64,000 bases of DNA from Chloroflexi bacterium HGW-Chloroflexi-3 (GTDB lineage: Bacteria; Chloroflexota; Anaerolineae; Anaerolineales; Anaerolineaceae), in the NCBI GenBank assembly GCA_002842045.1, contig PHBX01000003.1, positions 47,084-111,083 of the forward strand, given 5' to 3'. The position numbers and the translations under genes were made by a program. Positions 8,412 to 17,486 of the stretch are shown piece by piece (within the stretch, counting starts at the first letter, position 1; every line of letters begins with the position of its first letter). The notes under the pieces were generated by a model. The model was not told where the DNA came from. It saw nothing but the letters and a program-made list of their open reading frames with translations, and made no database searches.

Positions 8412-9901
8412 TACCAATCAAGCTCCTGGATGGCTTTTTGATATTTTTCGAATTTAGCCTGGTAAAATTCTCCCAGATTGAGATCTGGGTGCACTTCTTT
8501 CTTCTGGATTTTGAAAAATTGGGCGCACTCTTCCACTGTTTGATAAACACCCAACCCCAGGCAAGCCAGCATGGCAGCTCCCATGGCAGGTCCATGACTG
8601 TAGGTCGTCAGCGAAACGGTGACGCCATTCACATCCGCAATAATCTGTGGCCAGATGGGGCTACGGGCAGCACCGCCAATCATCCATAACTGCTGGATCT
8701 GAGTGCCTTCTTTTTTCAGGGATTCCAACGCCCAGCGCACTTCAAATGCGGAGGTTTCCAGGACAGCACGGGTCATATCAACCGCTTTATGATCAAGACG
8801 CAAACCGGTGAAACCACCTCCTGGTGGAACATTCCGAGCAAAAGCAGAACCATTTAAAGGAAGAAAGAGCAAGCTGGGATCCAGTTGTTTGTTTTCACTC
8901 AATGCCTGGTTCATGACAGCGAAGCGGTTTTCTCGCTTGCTGCTAGTGGCTTGATTTTCCCAAAATTGCTTTTGCATCCATTCCGGATAAGCACCAAAAC
9001 CACCCAGGAACTGGCTGGCGATCCAAAGATCCGGGATGACGTGGAAATTTAAATCCATTTGTGGTGGTATTTGCTCCACGTTCCCATGGTGGGTGACCGC
9101 ATTGATCACCCAGGCGGTACCGCAAGCCAGGAATCCCTGATCGCTGCCGAGTACACCAAGCACTAATGCTTCCGCAGAGTGGTCCTGTCCCCCCTGAAAT
9201 ACCGGTAACCCTTGTGGTAACCCGGTTTGCTGGCAGACCTGTTCAGTTAATTCTCCTACCACAGCAGTGGAGGCAAATACCGGCGGTAACTGATCGGTGG
9301 TGATACCAATGATGTCACACAATTCCTGGTTCCATTCACAGGTGCGGATGTCTGTTAGCAACATCTCGGCTGCCATGGAGGGATTGGTGGAGGATTGTCC
9401 GGTGAGCCGGTAATTTAGGAAAGCGTTGACCGGCAACCAGTATCGGGTCTTTTTGAAAGTTTTGGGGTCGTTGCGTTGGAACCAGGCAATCACCGAAAAG
9501 GGGAGACCTGGCTGTGGAGACCAGCCGCTGATCTGGCGTACTCTTTGTGAAGTTCCATCTTTGCTCCATTCCTGCACAATCAGAAGCGCTCGCGAATCCA
9601 GCCAGGTGACCATATGGTTGGTGGGCATGTAGTTCTCATCCACCGGGATGACTGAGCCGCCCTGGGTTGAAAGTACAATCCCACGAATACGTTGATCTGC
9701 TGTGACATGCTCCCTTGAATCACGCAAGGTGGCGATAACCAGTTTCCACATCTCCTCATTATCCTGTTCAACAATGCCATTCGGTTTGGAAATCTGACCA
9801 CAATGATATTCGACCACACCACGTTCTTCCCCGACAGTGTTAATCAATACGCATTTGATAACAGTTGTACCAACATCTACACTGAGAATCAAATCTTCCA
9901 T
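8411..9901 (-). CDS. FGGY-family carbohydrate kinase (cassette 2)
   Basis: Full-length (496 residues) FGGY kinase. DVGTTVIK at residues 9-16 is the N-terminal phosphate motif, GGQDHS the central catalytic Asp region, LACGTAW and GGAARSPIWPQIIAD the ATP-binding part. It is a paralogue of the truncated kinase at the left edge of the window. It lies five bases after the aldolase (9907) and overlaps the phosphatase downstream. It most likely phosphorylates a ketose that the adjacent aldolase cleaves. Family members include LsrK, xylulokinase and glycerol kinase, so the substrate is open. Confidence 0.9.
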   Translation of the reverse strand: MEDLILSVDVGTTVIKCVLINTVGEERGVVEYHCGQISKPNGIVEQDNEEMWKLVIATLRDSREHVTADQRIRGIVLSTQGGSVIPVDENYMPTNHMVTWLDSRALLIVQEWSKDGTSQRVRQISGWSPQPGLPFSVIAWFQRNDPKTFKKTRYWLPVNAFLNYRLTGQSSTNPSMAAEMLLTDIRTCEWNQELCDIIGITTDQLPPVFASTAVVGELTEQVCQQTGLPQGLPVFQGGQDHSAEALVLGVLGSDQGFLACGTAWVINAVTHHGNVEQIPPQMDLNFHVIPDLWIASQFLGGFGAYPEWMQKQFWENQATSSKRENRFAVMNQALSENKQLDPSLLFLPLNGSAFARNVPPGGGFTGLRLDHKAVDMTRAVLETSAFEVRWALESLKKEGTQIQQLWMIGGAARSPIWPQIIADVNGVTVSLTTYSHGPAMGAAMLACLGLGVYQTVEECAQFFKIQKKEVHPDLNLGEFYQAKFEKYQKAIQELDW

Positions 9902-9906
9902 GTGGT

Positions 9907-10686
9907 TTATCCTTTTGCAATCCGAGCAGCTTCATCCACGGAGATGCCTTGATGGATGATGGCTGCCAGAGCGGCAGCCATGGCTCCGGGATTATCGGAT
10001 TCAAAGATATTCCTGCCAATGGTGCCACCGGCAGCACCGGCATCCATGGCTTTTTTCATTTCAGTAAGAAATTCTTCTATTGTGTTGCGTTTTTTGGAAC
10101 CCATGATCACGACCGGTTTGTAGCAGGCTTCCACGATCTTTTCGAAACCATCCACATAAGGAACCTTGACCCAGTCTCCCCCCAGCTCAATCCCAGCTCG
10201 GGCAGCCAGAGCAACCCGTTCTACGGTGCGATATTCGGGGGTGCTCATCATCCCACCGGGCACCATTTCCGCTTGAACTGCCAACCCCCAGTGATGGGCT
10301 TTGGAGGTGATTTCTGCCAGGTTGTTAAAGGTGCGCATTTCTTTTTCATCGCCCGGATAGGCAGAAATACAAAGCGCATCCGCGCCAAGCCGCAGTGCTT
10401 CATCAACACCGAACCAGACTGGTGCTTCCACATCCGGTCCCAGAATGGTGGCAACGCCATCCGAGCGCAGGATTAACCCCACCGGGGAAATTTCTTTGGC
10501 GAAATGACGGGCCATTCCATAGGATGTCATGATGCCGTCCACACCACCCTGAATAGCCTGTACGATGGTCTCGCCTGGTTTGACCTGACCCTTGGTGGGT
10601 CCAAAGATGATGGAATGCTCCATAGCCATGATGAGCACTTTACCATCGGGTTTGAATAATCGATTGAGTCGACGTACATTATCCAT
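9907..10686 (-). CDS. Class I aldolase, DhnA/LsrF-type (cassette 2)
   Basis: Same family as 2395-3171: AMEHSIIFGPTKG near the N-terminus, Schiff-base Lys in GDWVKVPYVDG, and GGTIGRNIFESDNP at the phosphate site. A length of 259 residues is standard. It sits between the SDR (gap 11) and the kinase (gap 5). It should split the kinase product into two short carbon units. GSKKRNTIEEFL matches [11 protein letters not shown] of the cassette 1 enzyme, so the two probably act on related substrates. Confidence 0.88.
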   Translation of the reverse strand: MDNVRRLNRLFKPDGKVLIMAMEHSIIFGPTKGQVKPGETIVQAIQGGVDGIMTSYGMARHFAKEISPVGLILRSDGVATILGPDVEAPVWFGVDEALRLGADALCISAYPGDEKEMRTFNNLAEITSKAHHWGLAVQAEMVPGGMMSTPEYRTVERVALAARAGIELGGDWVKVPYVDGFEKIVEACYKPVVIMGSKKRNTIEEFLTEMKKAMDAGAAGGTIGRNIFESDNPGAMAAALAAIIHQGISVDEAARIAKG

Positions 10687-10697
10687 AATAATTCCTT

Positions 10698-11450
10698 TTA
10701 CCCGGCTTCTGTTTTTCGAGTGGCATAACGCTGCCCGCCATCCACACGAATCACGTCCGCATTAATATAATCGGCTTCAATCAGGAAATTGACAGCATGC
10801 GAGACGTCTTCCGGGGTACCCCAACGATCCAGCAAAGTTTTGGCTGCGGTACGGGCAATCTTCTCGTCAGAGTAATCGGGCGGTGCCAGAACAGGGCCGG
10901 GACAGACGGCATTGACGCGCACGTATGGTTTTAATTCCAGTGCCAGTTGACGATTGAGTGCATACAAAGCAGATTTTCCCACAGTGTGCGCCGTGAAATT
11001 TGGCCAGGCTTCCCAAACCGTCAGGTCAACGATATTGATGATGGACCCTTCCTTTTTGGCAAGCATGTCTTTAGCGGCCAGATTGGAAACATAAAAAGCG
11101 CCATTGACCAACACCCCGGTGACAATATGCCAGGCAGTGAAATCATCGGTGGGTACCGGCGTGGTGTGAAATGGAGAAGCACTATTGATCAGGATATCCA
11201 CCAGCCCCATTTTTTCATGGATCTGGTTAAACATTTCATAATCTTGCTCCAGTTCAGCAATATTGGCCTGGACGATCATGGTGGATACACCGAAGGCTTC
11301 GGCTTCCTGAGCTGTTTTTTGGGCTTCTTCTGCATTGCTGTTGTAATTGATGGCTACATTCGCGCCAGCTTTTGCCAATCCCAGGGTGATGGCTTTGCCA
11401 ATACGCACAGCTCCACCTGTAATCAGAGCAGTTTTTCCTTTAATATTCAT
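10698..11450 (-). CDS. SDR-family oxidoreductase, pteridine reductase-like, Tyr-to-His in active site
   Basis: Short-chain dehydrogenase of the pteridine reductase (PTR1/FolM) branch: the TGX3RXG motif is visible as TGGAVRIG (residues 11-18) and the NSAS segment follows strand 4. Counting along the chain, Asp142 and Lys159 sit where PTR1 has its catalytic Asp181 and Lys198, but the Tyr position (155) is His (TAHTVGK). The ATG at 11450 has AGGAG at the right distance; a GTG two codons earlier overlaps that site. Two other SDRs here (46090, 46836) show the same substitution. It may reduce a substrate other than a pterin, given its place between an isomerase and an aldolase. Confidence 0.82.
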   Translation of the reverse strand: MNIKGKTALITGGAVRIGKAITLGLAKAGANVAINYNSNAEEAQKTAQEAEAFGVSTMIVQANIAELEQDYEMFNQIHEKMGLVDILINSASPFHTTPVPTDDFTAWHIVTGVLVNGAFYVSNLAAKDMLAKKEGSIINIVDLTVWEAWPNFTAHTVGKSALYALNRQLALELKPYVRVNAVCPGPVLAPPDYSDEKIARTAAKTLLDRWGTPEDVSHAVNFLIEADYINADVIRVDGGQRYATRKTEAG

Positions 11451-11464
11451 GTACACTCCTATAT

Positions 11465-12262
11465 CTAAGCTTGAAATATTGCCTTTACTTTTTCGAAGGC
11501 TTCGGCTTCGGTTGTAGATGGACGGAATTCCATACCAATTAATCCATCATACCCCAATTCTTTGAGTTTTTTCACCAGATTTGGAAAATTTATCTCGCCT
11601 GTGCCTGGTTCATTACGCGTAGGTACATCACCAATGTGGAAAGTGGGATAGAGTCCCCAGAATTTTTCCATGCCATAGATGAGATTGCCAGCATTACGCT
11701 GTTGGTGATAACAATCGAAAGCCAACCGGAATTGAGGATGATCCATACGCCGCACCCAATCAGCCGCCAGTTCGTGATCACGTACCAGAATATCACCCTG
11801 AATGGGGTTCTGGTTCAGGCACTCTACCCACACTTCCACGTTGGTTTGCTCAACCATCCTCATAATTTTTTCGGTCTGGTCAAGAAGATTAGCATATTGG
11901 AGTGGTTCTGAATAATTACCTGAAAGGCGTTTGGACCATTCTTTACCATCAATAATATCGATCTGATTAGAGAAAATGAAGAGGTGTTCAACATTATAAC
12001 GCTCTGCCATCTCGAGTGTCTCTGCCCAGGTTCTTAATGTTTTTTCATTGTCTGCCGGGTCTGCCAGAGAACCCATATCATGATCGAATGTTGAGTTGAG
12101 AATACTGCCGTGACGTTTACATTCTTCTGCGATGCCAGCAACATCAATTAATCGCCAGCACCACACATCCAATCGTTTTACACCTAATTTTGCGAATGGT
12201 TCCACCCGCTCAATCAGAGGACGGTCGGTAAACCAAAAGTCCATATATCCCGTGAATTCCAT
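11465..12262 (-). CDS. Sugar phosphate isomerase/epimerase-like TIM-barrel protein
   Basis: AP endonuclease 2/xylose-isomerase-like TIM barrel, similar to hydroxypyruvate isomerase, IolE/IolI or tagatose epimerases. Metal-ligand type residues are seen in VWVECLNQNP (Glu), LAFDCYHQQ (Asp, His), FHIGDVPTRNEPG (His, Asp) and IGMEFRPS (Glu), the usual order for the family. The length of 265 is typical. It is the first gene of the cassette 2 operon, 14 bases before the SDR, with AAGGATG upstream of the ATG. It likely isomerises the free sugar or keto-acid that enters the pathway. Confidence 0.83.
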   Translation of the reverse strand: MEFTGYMDFWFTDRPLIERVEPFAKLGVKRLDVWCWRLIDVAGIAEECKRHGSILNSTFDHDMGSLADPADNEKTLRTWAETLEMAERYNVEHLFIFSNQIDIIDGKEWSKRLSGNYSEPLQYANLLDQTEKIMRMVEQTNVEVWVECLNQNPIQGDILVRDHELAADWVRRMDHPQFRLAFDCYHQQRNAGNLIYGMEKFWGLYPTFHIGDVPTRNEPGTGEINFPNLVKKLKELGYDGLIGMEFRPSTTEAEAFEKVKAIFQA

Positions 12263-12318
12263 TATTAATCATCCTTTTCAAATAAAAATTTAACCAGGAA
12301 AAGCCAGCACGATGTAAA

Positions 12319-12339
12319 GTTCCTGATCCGTCCAGGAAC
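12319..12339. other. Hairpin in the gap between two minus-strand operons
   Basis: GTTCCTG / CAGGAAC with a seven-base loop, followed on the + strand by a run of seven T at 12342-12348. It looks like a terminator for + strand transcription, yet no + strand gene lies upstream. It may block antisense reading or be chance. Nothing else is seen in 12263-12394. Confidence 0.3.
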
Positions 12340-12394
12340 CATTTTTTTGATTGGTAACGAACGCAGGGTATTCTGTGTCATTCTCGCGTAGTGA

Positions 12395-13546
12395 TCATAA
12401 ATGAACCGGCTGTTGAATGAATCTTGCAGGTGAATATTCTTCCAGTGAAACCGGAGGTGTCTTTCCCTGTAACATCAATGCCATCCACTCACTGAGAAGA
12501 GGAACGGTTGTAATGGTGATGACCAGGCTGGCAGCAACGAAGAGATTATCGACCTCCGGTACCCAACCGACCAACGGTTCCTCATCCGGGGTGAAGGAGG
12601 TGGGACGTCCCCAGGTACGCACGACCCGCACTTTTTCCAGGAAAGGATACAATTGCACCAATTCTTTGCTGATGGAGGTTACACCCCAGGCACTGACACC
12701 TTTATTCAGTTTGTCTGTGGTGGTGACTGCTTCAGAGATATCCAGGGTACCATTTAACTGCGGATGTACACCAATGGCAACCGCTTTGGCTTTGCCATGA
12801 ATGGTCTCATAGAAATCAGCCAGTTCCACGTTATTGAAGATCATGGTGGGGATGCGTTCGGTCACCAGGGCTTCTGCATGCGTGAAATGAACCGGGACGT
12901 TTACACCTGCCATGCGGGTTACTTTGGACGTCCAGGCTCCGGTCATGACGGACACTTTTTCTGCATGGTACACCGTATTTTTGGTTTTCACTGCAGTGAT
13001 TAGATGGTTCTTCACCTCGAACCCATTGACTTTTGATCTGCCCAGAATGACAGCACCTTGCCGTTGGGCAGCTTTGGCATATGCCAGCGAAAATTTCAAA
13101 GGGTCGAGCATACCTTCGACTGAATAAGCTGCACCGAGGAGGTGGCTGGTGCTCATGTTGGGTTCAGCCTTTTGTAAAGCAGCTCTATCCACCACCTCTG
13201 TCGGGATTCCAGCTGGGGTGAGTATAGCTGAACGCTCCTGCCAGCGCTGCCATAAATCCTCGCTTTTGATCAACAGAAATAGACCGATCTTGCGCCAGTC
13301 GTATTTCGCGCCTAATTCCTCTTCCAGCGTCTCATGGCGTGCCAGACCATCACGGATAATCTGAATATTCAATGGATCCAGATGTCCTTCGCAGGTTTGG
13401 GCGCGTCCGGAGCAGGACGCCGAAGTGCCACCACCGATATCTCCAGCCTCCAGCAAGAGAGTTTTCACCCCCATTTTGGAGAGCTGGTAGGCGGTGGATA
13501 AACCCAGAAATCCGCCGCCCACGATGATGACATCAAAAGTATTCAT
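12395..13546 (-). CDS. FAD-dependent oxidoreductase, DadA/sarcosine oxidase-like
   Basis: D-amino-acid oxidase-fold flavoenzyme. IIVGGGFLGLSTAYQL binds the ADP of FAD; the C-terminal FTPDEEPLVGWVPEVDNLFVAAS is the second half of the FAD site. The ATG at 13546 shares a base with the AOR stop codon (TGATG), so the two are translationally coupled. About 383 residues, full length. It is related to but clearly different from the DadA-like subunit at 6416-7576 and has no adjacent [2Fe-2S] partner. Role in the AOR/ADH operon: oxidation of an amine or alpha-hydroxy substrate, possibly releasing an aldehyde for the AOR. Inference from context. Confidence 0.85.
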   Translation of the reverse strand: MNTFDVIIVGGGFLGLSTAYQLSKMGVKTLLLEAGDIGGGTSASCSGRAQTCEGHLDPLNIQIIRDGLARHETLEEELGAKYDWRKIGLFLLIKSEDLWQRWQERSAILTPAGIPTEVVDRAALQKAEPNMSTSHLLGAAYSVEGMLDPLKFSLAYAKAAQRQGAVILGRSKVNGFEVKNHLITAVKTKNTVYHAEKVSVMTGAWTSKVTRMAGVNVPVHFTHAEALVTERIPTMIFNNVELADFYETIHGKAKAVAIGVHPQLNGTLDISEAVTTTDKLNKGVSAWGVTSISKELVQLYPFLEKVRVVRTWGRPTSFTPDEEPLVGWVPEVDNLFVAASLVITITTVPLLSEWMALMLQGKTPPVSLEEYSPARFIQQPVHL

Positions 13547-15282
13547 CAGCTGGCCCAAATAGCGTCTAATTCCACATCCGGCACATCAAAAACAGTGGAA
13601 ACCACTTCGGTGAGTGCATCCGTTTTGAAGAAATCCGGAATACGGTCATCAGCTGCGGTGAGACCAGCAGCGCGGTTGAAAGCCAGTTCCAGGTCGATCA
13701 CTTTGCGACCGAGAATATCCAGATAATTATCCGGCAAATCCACCTCATAGACCTTGCGCAACATCGCTACCACAATATCGGGGCGTTGTCCGGTGGCACT
13801 GGTATTGAACGCGCATAAATCTAGCGCATCGTAAGCAGCACGTTGAATCTGCGCAATCCTGGAGAACTTGACCGCCAGACTGGGATCGCGGTGATCGATC
13901 GGGAAGAAGACCGTCAACCCGGCAGTGTGATCGGCACCCTGTGGGGAGGTAGCGTAGGTGACAGCCGTGCCCTTTACCACGCGTGGGTCATAAGCGCTCA
14001 TCGCCTGTCCCTTGACTGCCGGGATGTGCTTGACACCCAGCGCCTTGCCAGCAGCCACCACACCTCCGCCAACCAGATTGCCAATGATGGTGCCTTCAGG
14101 TACCTGGCTGAGCACATTGAGCGCTGATTCCACATCCCCAAAACGCGGGAGATCTTCCCGGTTGATGCCGGCTGGTAGAACATTCATTTCAGCCGCTTCC
14201 ATCATCACACCCAGGGTGGCACCGGTTTCAATCGTGTCCATCCCGTAATCATTGCATAAGCGATTGATGCGGGCGATGCCATCCAGCGAGGCGATTTCTA
14301 AATTCGAGCCACATAAACCGATGGTTTCGAATTCCACCGGGGCAGCCAACAATTCACCCTTTTCATCGGCAAAGGCGTTTGAGCATTGAATTACACAACC
14401 GGTCATACAGGCATGCGTGGATTTGCCTTCGCCACCGCGTTTTAGAATGACCTCACGCATAAAATCTCCGCCGATGGGTGTGGCATCCGGTAATTGACCC
14501 TTGCTGAAATTGCGTACCGGCAAACCACCCATCACCTGAACCGGCATCACGGTGGATGCAGTACCATAATTACGCAGAACACCCACCCGTTCGCTGGTGG
14601 CAACATGTTTATTGAAAGCAGTGATGGGTTGGCGGGCATCTTTGGAGAGCTCCTGTCCACTGCGTGGTGGTAAGGGAGCGGTGATGGCTTTCAATCCCTT
14701 GGAACCCATCACAGCCCCCACGCCACCACGGGCAGCCAGACGGAAGGGGTTGCCTTCCGCATCGGTTACGGCGATGCCAGCGGCACCCATTAATTGTTCA
14801 CCCGCCTGACCAATACTGATCACACAGGTTTGCTTGCCGAATTTTTCCAAAAGATAAGCAGTGGTATCCTCGTTGCCTTTACCCTGGCAATCTGCTGCGG
14901 ATTCGTAATCGAGATAGCCGCCGTCTTCATTCAGATGATAAACCGCTTTTTTCCCTTCCGGCACAACACCCAGGAAGACCAGCGCTCTGTAGCCCTGAGC
15001 AGCAATCGCATCACCGCCCATACCACCGGCATTGGATTCCTTGATGCCATTCGTGAGCGGACTTTTACAACCAACCGATAAACGTGATCCGGTGGATGTG
15101 CGGGAGTTGGCGAGAACCCCGGTGGTGAAGACCAGCGCATTTCCCGGGCTGAGTGGATCGACTTTGGGGTCGACAAATTCAGTCACCAGGTAGCTGGAGA
15201 GATAACGGCCAGCCATTAATGGATCGGGTAATTCCCGCTCCTGTATTTCACCGGTAGATAAATGGATGACTAAGATTTTCAT
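13546..15282 (-). CDS. Aldehyde:ferredoxin oxidoreductase family protein (tungsten/molybdopterin)
   Basis: AOR-family enzyme, oxygen-sensitive, oxidising aldehydes to acids with ferredoxin. The N-terminal domain keeps the pterin-binding pattern (GNALVFTTGVL, KSPLTNGIKESNAGG, RGGVGAVMGSKGLKA). The [4Fe-4S] ligands appear as CMTGCVIQC (about residues 290-300), spaced CX3CX3C rather than the CX2CX3C of the classic enzymes, with a later Cys in ALDLCAFNT. The ATG at 15282 overlaps the ADH stop (ATGA). About 578 residues, slightly short for the family. The cofactor is tungsten or molybdenum pterin by family knowledge. Paralogue: 54776-56677. Confidence 0.88.
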   Translation of the reverse strand: MKILVIHLSTGEIQERELPDPLMAGRYLSSYLVTEFVDPKVDPLSPGNALVFTTGVLANSRTSTGSRLSVGCKSPLTNGIKESNAGGMGGDAIAAQGYRALVFLGVVPEGKKAVYHLNEDGGYLDYESAADCQGKGNEDTTAYLLEKFGKQTCVISIGQAGEQLMGAAGIAVTDAEGNPFRLAARGGVGAVMGSKGLKAITAPLPPRSGQELSKDARQPITAFNKHVATSERVGVLRNYGTASTVMPVQVMGGLPVRNFSKGQLPDATPIGGDFMREVILKRGGEGKSTHACMTGCVIQCSNAFADEKGELLAAPVEFETIGLCGSNLEIASLDGIARINRLCNDYGMDTIETGATLGVMMEAAEMNVLPAGINREDLPRFGDVESALNVLSQVPEGTIIGNLVGGGVVAAGKALGVKHIPAVKGQAMSAYDPRVVKGTAVTYATSPQGADHTAGLTVFFPIDHRDPSLAVKFSRIAQIQRAAYDALDLCAFNTSATGQRPDIVVAMLRKVYEVDLPDNYLDILGRKVIDLELAFNRAAGLTAADDRIPDFFKTDALTEVVSTVFDVPDVELDAIWAS

Positions 15283-16418
15283 AATCCGGTCTCCAGCACT
15301 TTTTTGCAATCTTCCATATCCGCGGGTCGAACATTAAAACCGATCATTGCCATTTTGGTCGCCGTTTCGGCAATCGCAGGGATTTGTTCAGCGACCAGTC
15401 CGACTTCAGACAAGTGGGTGGGCATATCGAGGGTTTTTAGCAATTGGCGGGCAAAATCACCCAACACATCTGCTTTTGCATCTGAAGGCAATCCCAAAGC
15501 ATCCCGCAGCATCGACCAGCGGTCAGCCGGAATGGCTGGGGCATCAAATTCCAGGGTTGCAGGCAGCAATGTTGCCACACCTAAACCATGATGCAGATGG
15601 TAGGTGCCACACAGCGGACCTGCCAGTGCATGCACCAATCCTAGTGAAGATTGATCGAAGGAAATGCCTGCCAGTGTGGCTGCCATAGCCATCTGCTTAC
15701 GGGCTTCCAGATTGGAACCGTTTTTGTAAGCTTCCGCTAACCATTTTACAATAGCCTTAATGGCAGATAGGGCAAACATATCCGAGACCGGATTGGCTTT
15801 CTTGCTGAGGAAGGCCTCAATGGCATGCACCAGAGAGTCCATTCCGGTGGTGGAGGTAAGCTGTGGTGGTAAAGAAAGCATCAGGCTTCCATCGATAATG
15901 GCAGTTTTCATGAACATGGCTGGATGTAATACACCCATTTTGAAACCTTTGCTATCTCCTACCACAGCCACATGTGTTACTTCGCTGCCAGTACCTGCGG
16001 TGGTGGGAATACCAATCACGGGTAAAGGTGCTTTTTTGATGGCTTGACGCCGCCATTGCACTTCTTCGTAATCCAATTCCGGGTCACCTAAAAGCAGACC
16101 GACCGCTTTGGCAACATCCAGCACCGAACCACCGCCTAAAGCCACCACATGGGTGATATGTTTTCCTTCGATCGCAGCTAAGGCTTTTTTCACATCCGGC
16201 ACATTCGGGTTGCCGGGAATGTCATCGAAAACGACTGGTGTGAAGCCTTTTTCTTTTAATTTGTTCAGGATTATTTTCGCAATTCCTGCCTGAATGATGC
16301 CTTTATCGGTCAGGAGTAATACACCATCCGGGGGAGCAGATGCCAGTTCCACGAGGAGATCACTACCAGCCTCCTCTGAAAAGATCAATTTAGTGGGAAA
16401 GTAGAAAGTAAAACTCAT
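15279..16418 (-). CDS. Iron-containing (group III) alcohol dehydrogenase
   Basis: NAD-dependent alcohol dehydrogenase of the Fe-ADH family. The cofactor part shows GGGSVLDVAKAVG and the GTGSEVTHVAVV segment; metal ligands are expected in MDSLVHAIEAF (Asp, His) and LVHALAGPLCGTYHLHHG (His residues). The ATG at 16418 has AGAGGT at the right distance; the longer in-frame extension lacks a ribosome binding site. It is first in a three-gene operon with the AOR and an FAD oxidoreductase, so it probably interconverts an alcohol and the aldehyde used by the AOR. Confidence 0.9.
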   Translation of the reverse strand: MSFTFYFPTKLIFSEEAGSDLLVELASAPPDGVLLLTDKGIIQAGIAKIILNKLKEKGFTPVVFDDIPGNPNVPDVKKALAAIEGKHITHVVALGGGSVLDVAKAVGLLLGDPELDYEEVQWRRQAIKKAPLPVIGIPTTAGTGSEVTHVAVVGDSKGFKMGVLHPAMFMKTAIIDGSLMLSLPPQLTSTTGMDSLVHAIEAFLSKKANPVSDMFALSAIKAIVKWLAEAYKNGSNLEARKQMAMAATLAGISFDQSSLGLVHALAGPLCGTYHLHHGLGVATLLPATLEFDAPAIPADRWSMLRDALGLPSDAKADVLGDFARQLLKTLDMPTHLSEVGLVAEQIPAIAETATKMAMIGFNVRPADMEDCKKVLETGL

Positions 16419-16803
16419 TTGGCACCTCTTTTTTTGGATTTTTATTTTGGATATTCTTAACAAATGAAAAGTTGGTTGAAAAGATTGTTATGGAAAAAAC
16501 TGTAAATTATGGATCATTGTGGTTGACAGAATTAATCATGAATGAAATTAAATAAGTAATAATTGATAGAGAATAAAATTATAACGGATTTGTAAAGAAA
16601 AGGTTAACAATTTTGACCAGATGATTTGTGATACTAAACTGATTAGAGCGGGAATGAACCATAACTGTGAGAAACGAATTGGATGCAACTAATTTTGAAA
16701 AAACCCTTTCTTTCACCGTAGATATAAAGATGTCAGGTGAGGGAAAGGGTTTTATTAAATTCGTTTGACCCTTGTTTTTATATTTGTATCCTGGTTTTAA
16801 CCA
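16419..16803. other. Intergenic region (385 bases)
   Basis: AT-rich gap between the Fe-ADH start and the rubrerythrin stop. It must hold the promoter of the ADH-AOR operon, but I could not pick convincing boxes. The only clear element is the rubrerythrin terminator at 16700-16753. No open frame with coding character is seen. Confidence 0.6.
16700..16753 (-). terminator. Rho-independent terminator of rubrerythrin gene
   Basis: An 18-base-pair stem is formed by 16700-16717 and 16736-16753 (two G-U pairs in the middle) with an 18-base loop. On the - strand it is followed by a run of six T. It lies 50 bases after the rubrerythrin stop. Confidence 0.8.
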
Positions 16804-17301
16804 TTAAAGTAAAACGAATTTCTCACCGATAGCGCCACAAATCGGACATTTTTCCGGTTTCTTGCCTAATTCAATATAACCACAAACAGGGCAGAGGTAA
16901 AAATCAGTGACGTCTAAATCTTTACCTTGTTTTACCGCTTCCAAAGCCAGAGTGTAAATGCGTGCATGAACTTCTTCTGCAGCAGGAGCATATCCAAACA
17001 TACGACTGGCTTTGTGCCCGCTTTCCTTTGCCTCGTCCAGCATGGGAGGATACATCTCGGTAAACTCATATGTCTCGCCAGAAATGGCTTCTTCCAGGTT
17101 GGCCAGGGTGTCTTTGATTCCTTCCAGCGCTTTCAGGTGTCCTTCGGCGTGAATTCGTTCAGCTTCGGCTGTGGTTTCGAATAATTTGGCAATATTGGCA
17201 AATCCATCTGTAGCCGCTTTTTTGGCGAATGCCCTGTATTTTTGGAATGCCTGACTTTCACCGGCAAATGCGGTCTTCAAATTTTCAGTGGTTTTTGTCA
17301 T
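16804..17301 (-). CDS. rbr: Rubrerythrin
   Basis: Cytosolic non-haem diiron peroxidase that removes hydrogen peroxide in anaerobes, taking electrons through a rubredoxin domain. The N-terminal ferritin-like four-helix bundle carries the two ExxH motifs (E48-RI-H51 and E109-EV-H112). The C-terminal rubredoxin domain has C137-x2-C140 and C152-x2-C155. At 165 residues it is slightly shorter than the 191 of the clostridial type, as in many compact forms. The ATG at 17301 is preceded by GAGGAG. It is monocistronic, with its own promoter and terminator. It indicates an anaerobic lifestyle. Confidence 0.96.
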   Translation of the reverse strand: MTKTTENLKTAFAGESQAFQKYRAFAKKAATDGFANIAKLFETTAEAERIHAEGHLKALEGIKDTLANLEEAISGETYEFTEMYPPMLDEAKESGHKASRMFGYAPAAEEVHARIYTLALEAVKQGKDLDVTDFYLCPVCGYIELGKKPEKCPICGAIGEKFVLL

Positions 17302-17338
17302 TTGATTCTCCTCATTATTAAAATTTGTCATCTCCTAT

Positions 17339-17367
17339 ATTGTATATAATTGACTTAAGTATGTCGA
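17339..17367 (-). promoter_or_regulatory. Candidate promoter of rubrerythrin
   Basis: On the - strand, TCGACA (17367-17362) and TACAAT (17344-17339) are 17 bases apart, about 38 bases before the ATG. A CTTAAG palindrome lies in the spacer and could bind an oxidative-stress regulator; that is a guess. Confidence 0.5.
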
Positions 17368-17405
17368 TTGTCATTAATCGATGATTTTGAGTACATTTAT
17401 TACAA

Positions 17406-17437
17406 AAAACTCTGGTGATCGAGACCACCAGAGTTTT
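17406..17437 (-). terminator. Terminator after the cassette 3 operon
   Basis: AAAACTCTGGTG / CACCAGAGTTTT, a 12-base-pair stem with an eight-base loop, 50 bases beyond the stop of the aldolase at 17487. The T and A runs are part of the stem, so it can act on both strands. Confidence 0.8.
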
Positions 17438-17486
17438 AAGAAGGGGTATCAGAAAACAGTATGTTTAAGTTACTGCTTCAACTATT

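Noticed and set aside
10947..11468. 173-residue + strand frame opposite the SDR
   Set aside because: Shadow of a conserved SDR; no start signals.
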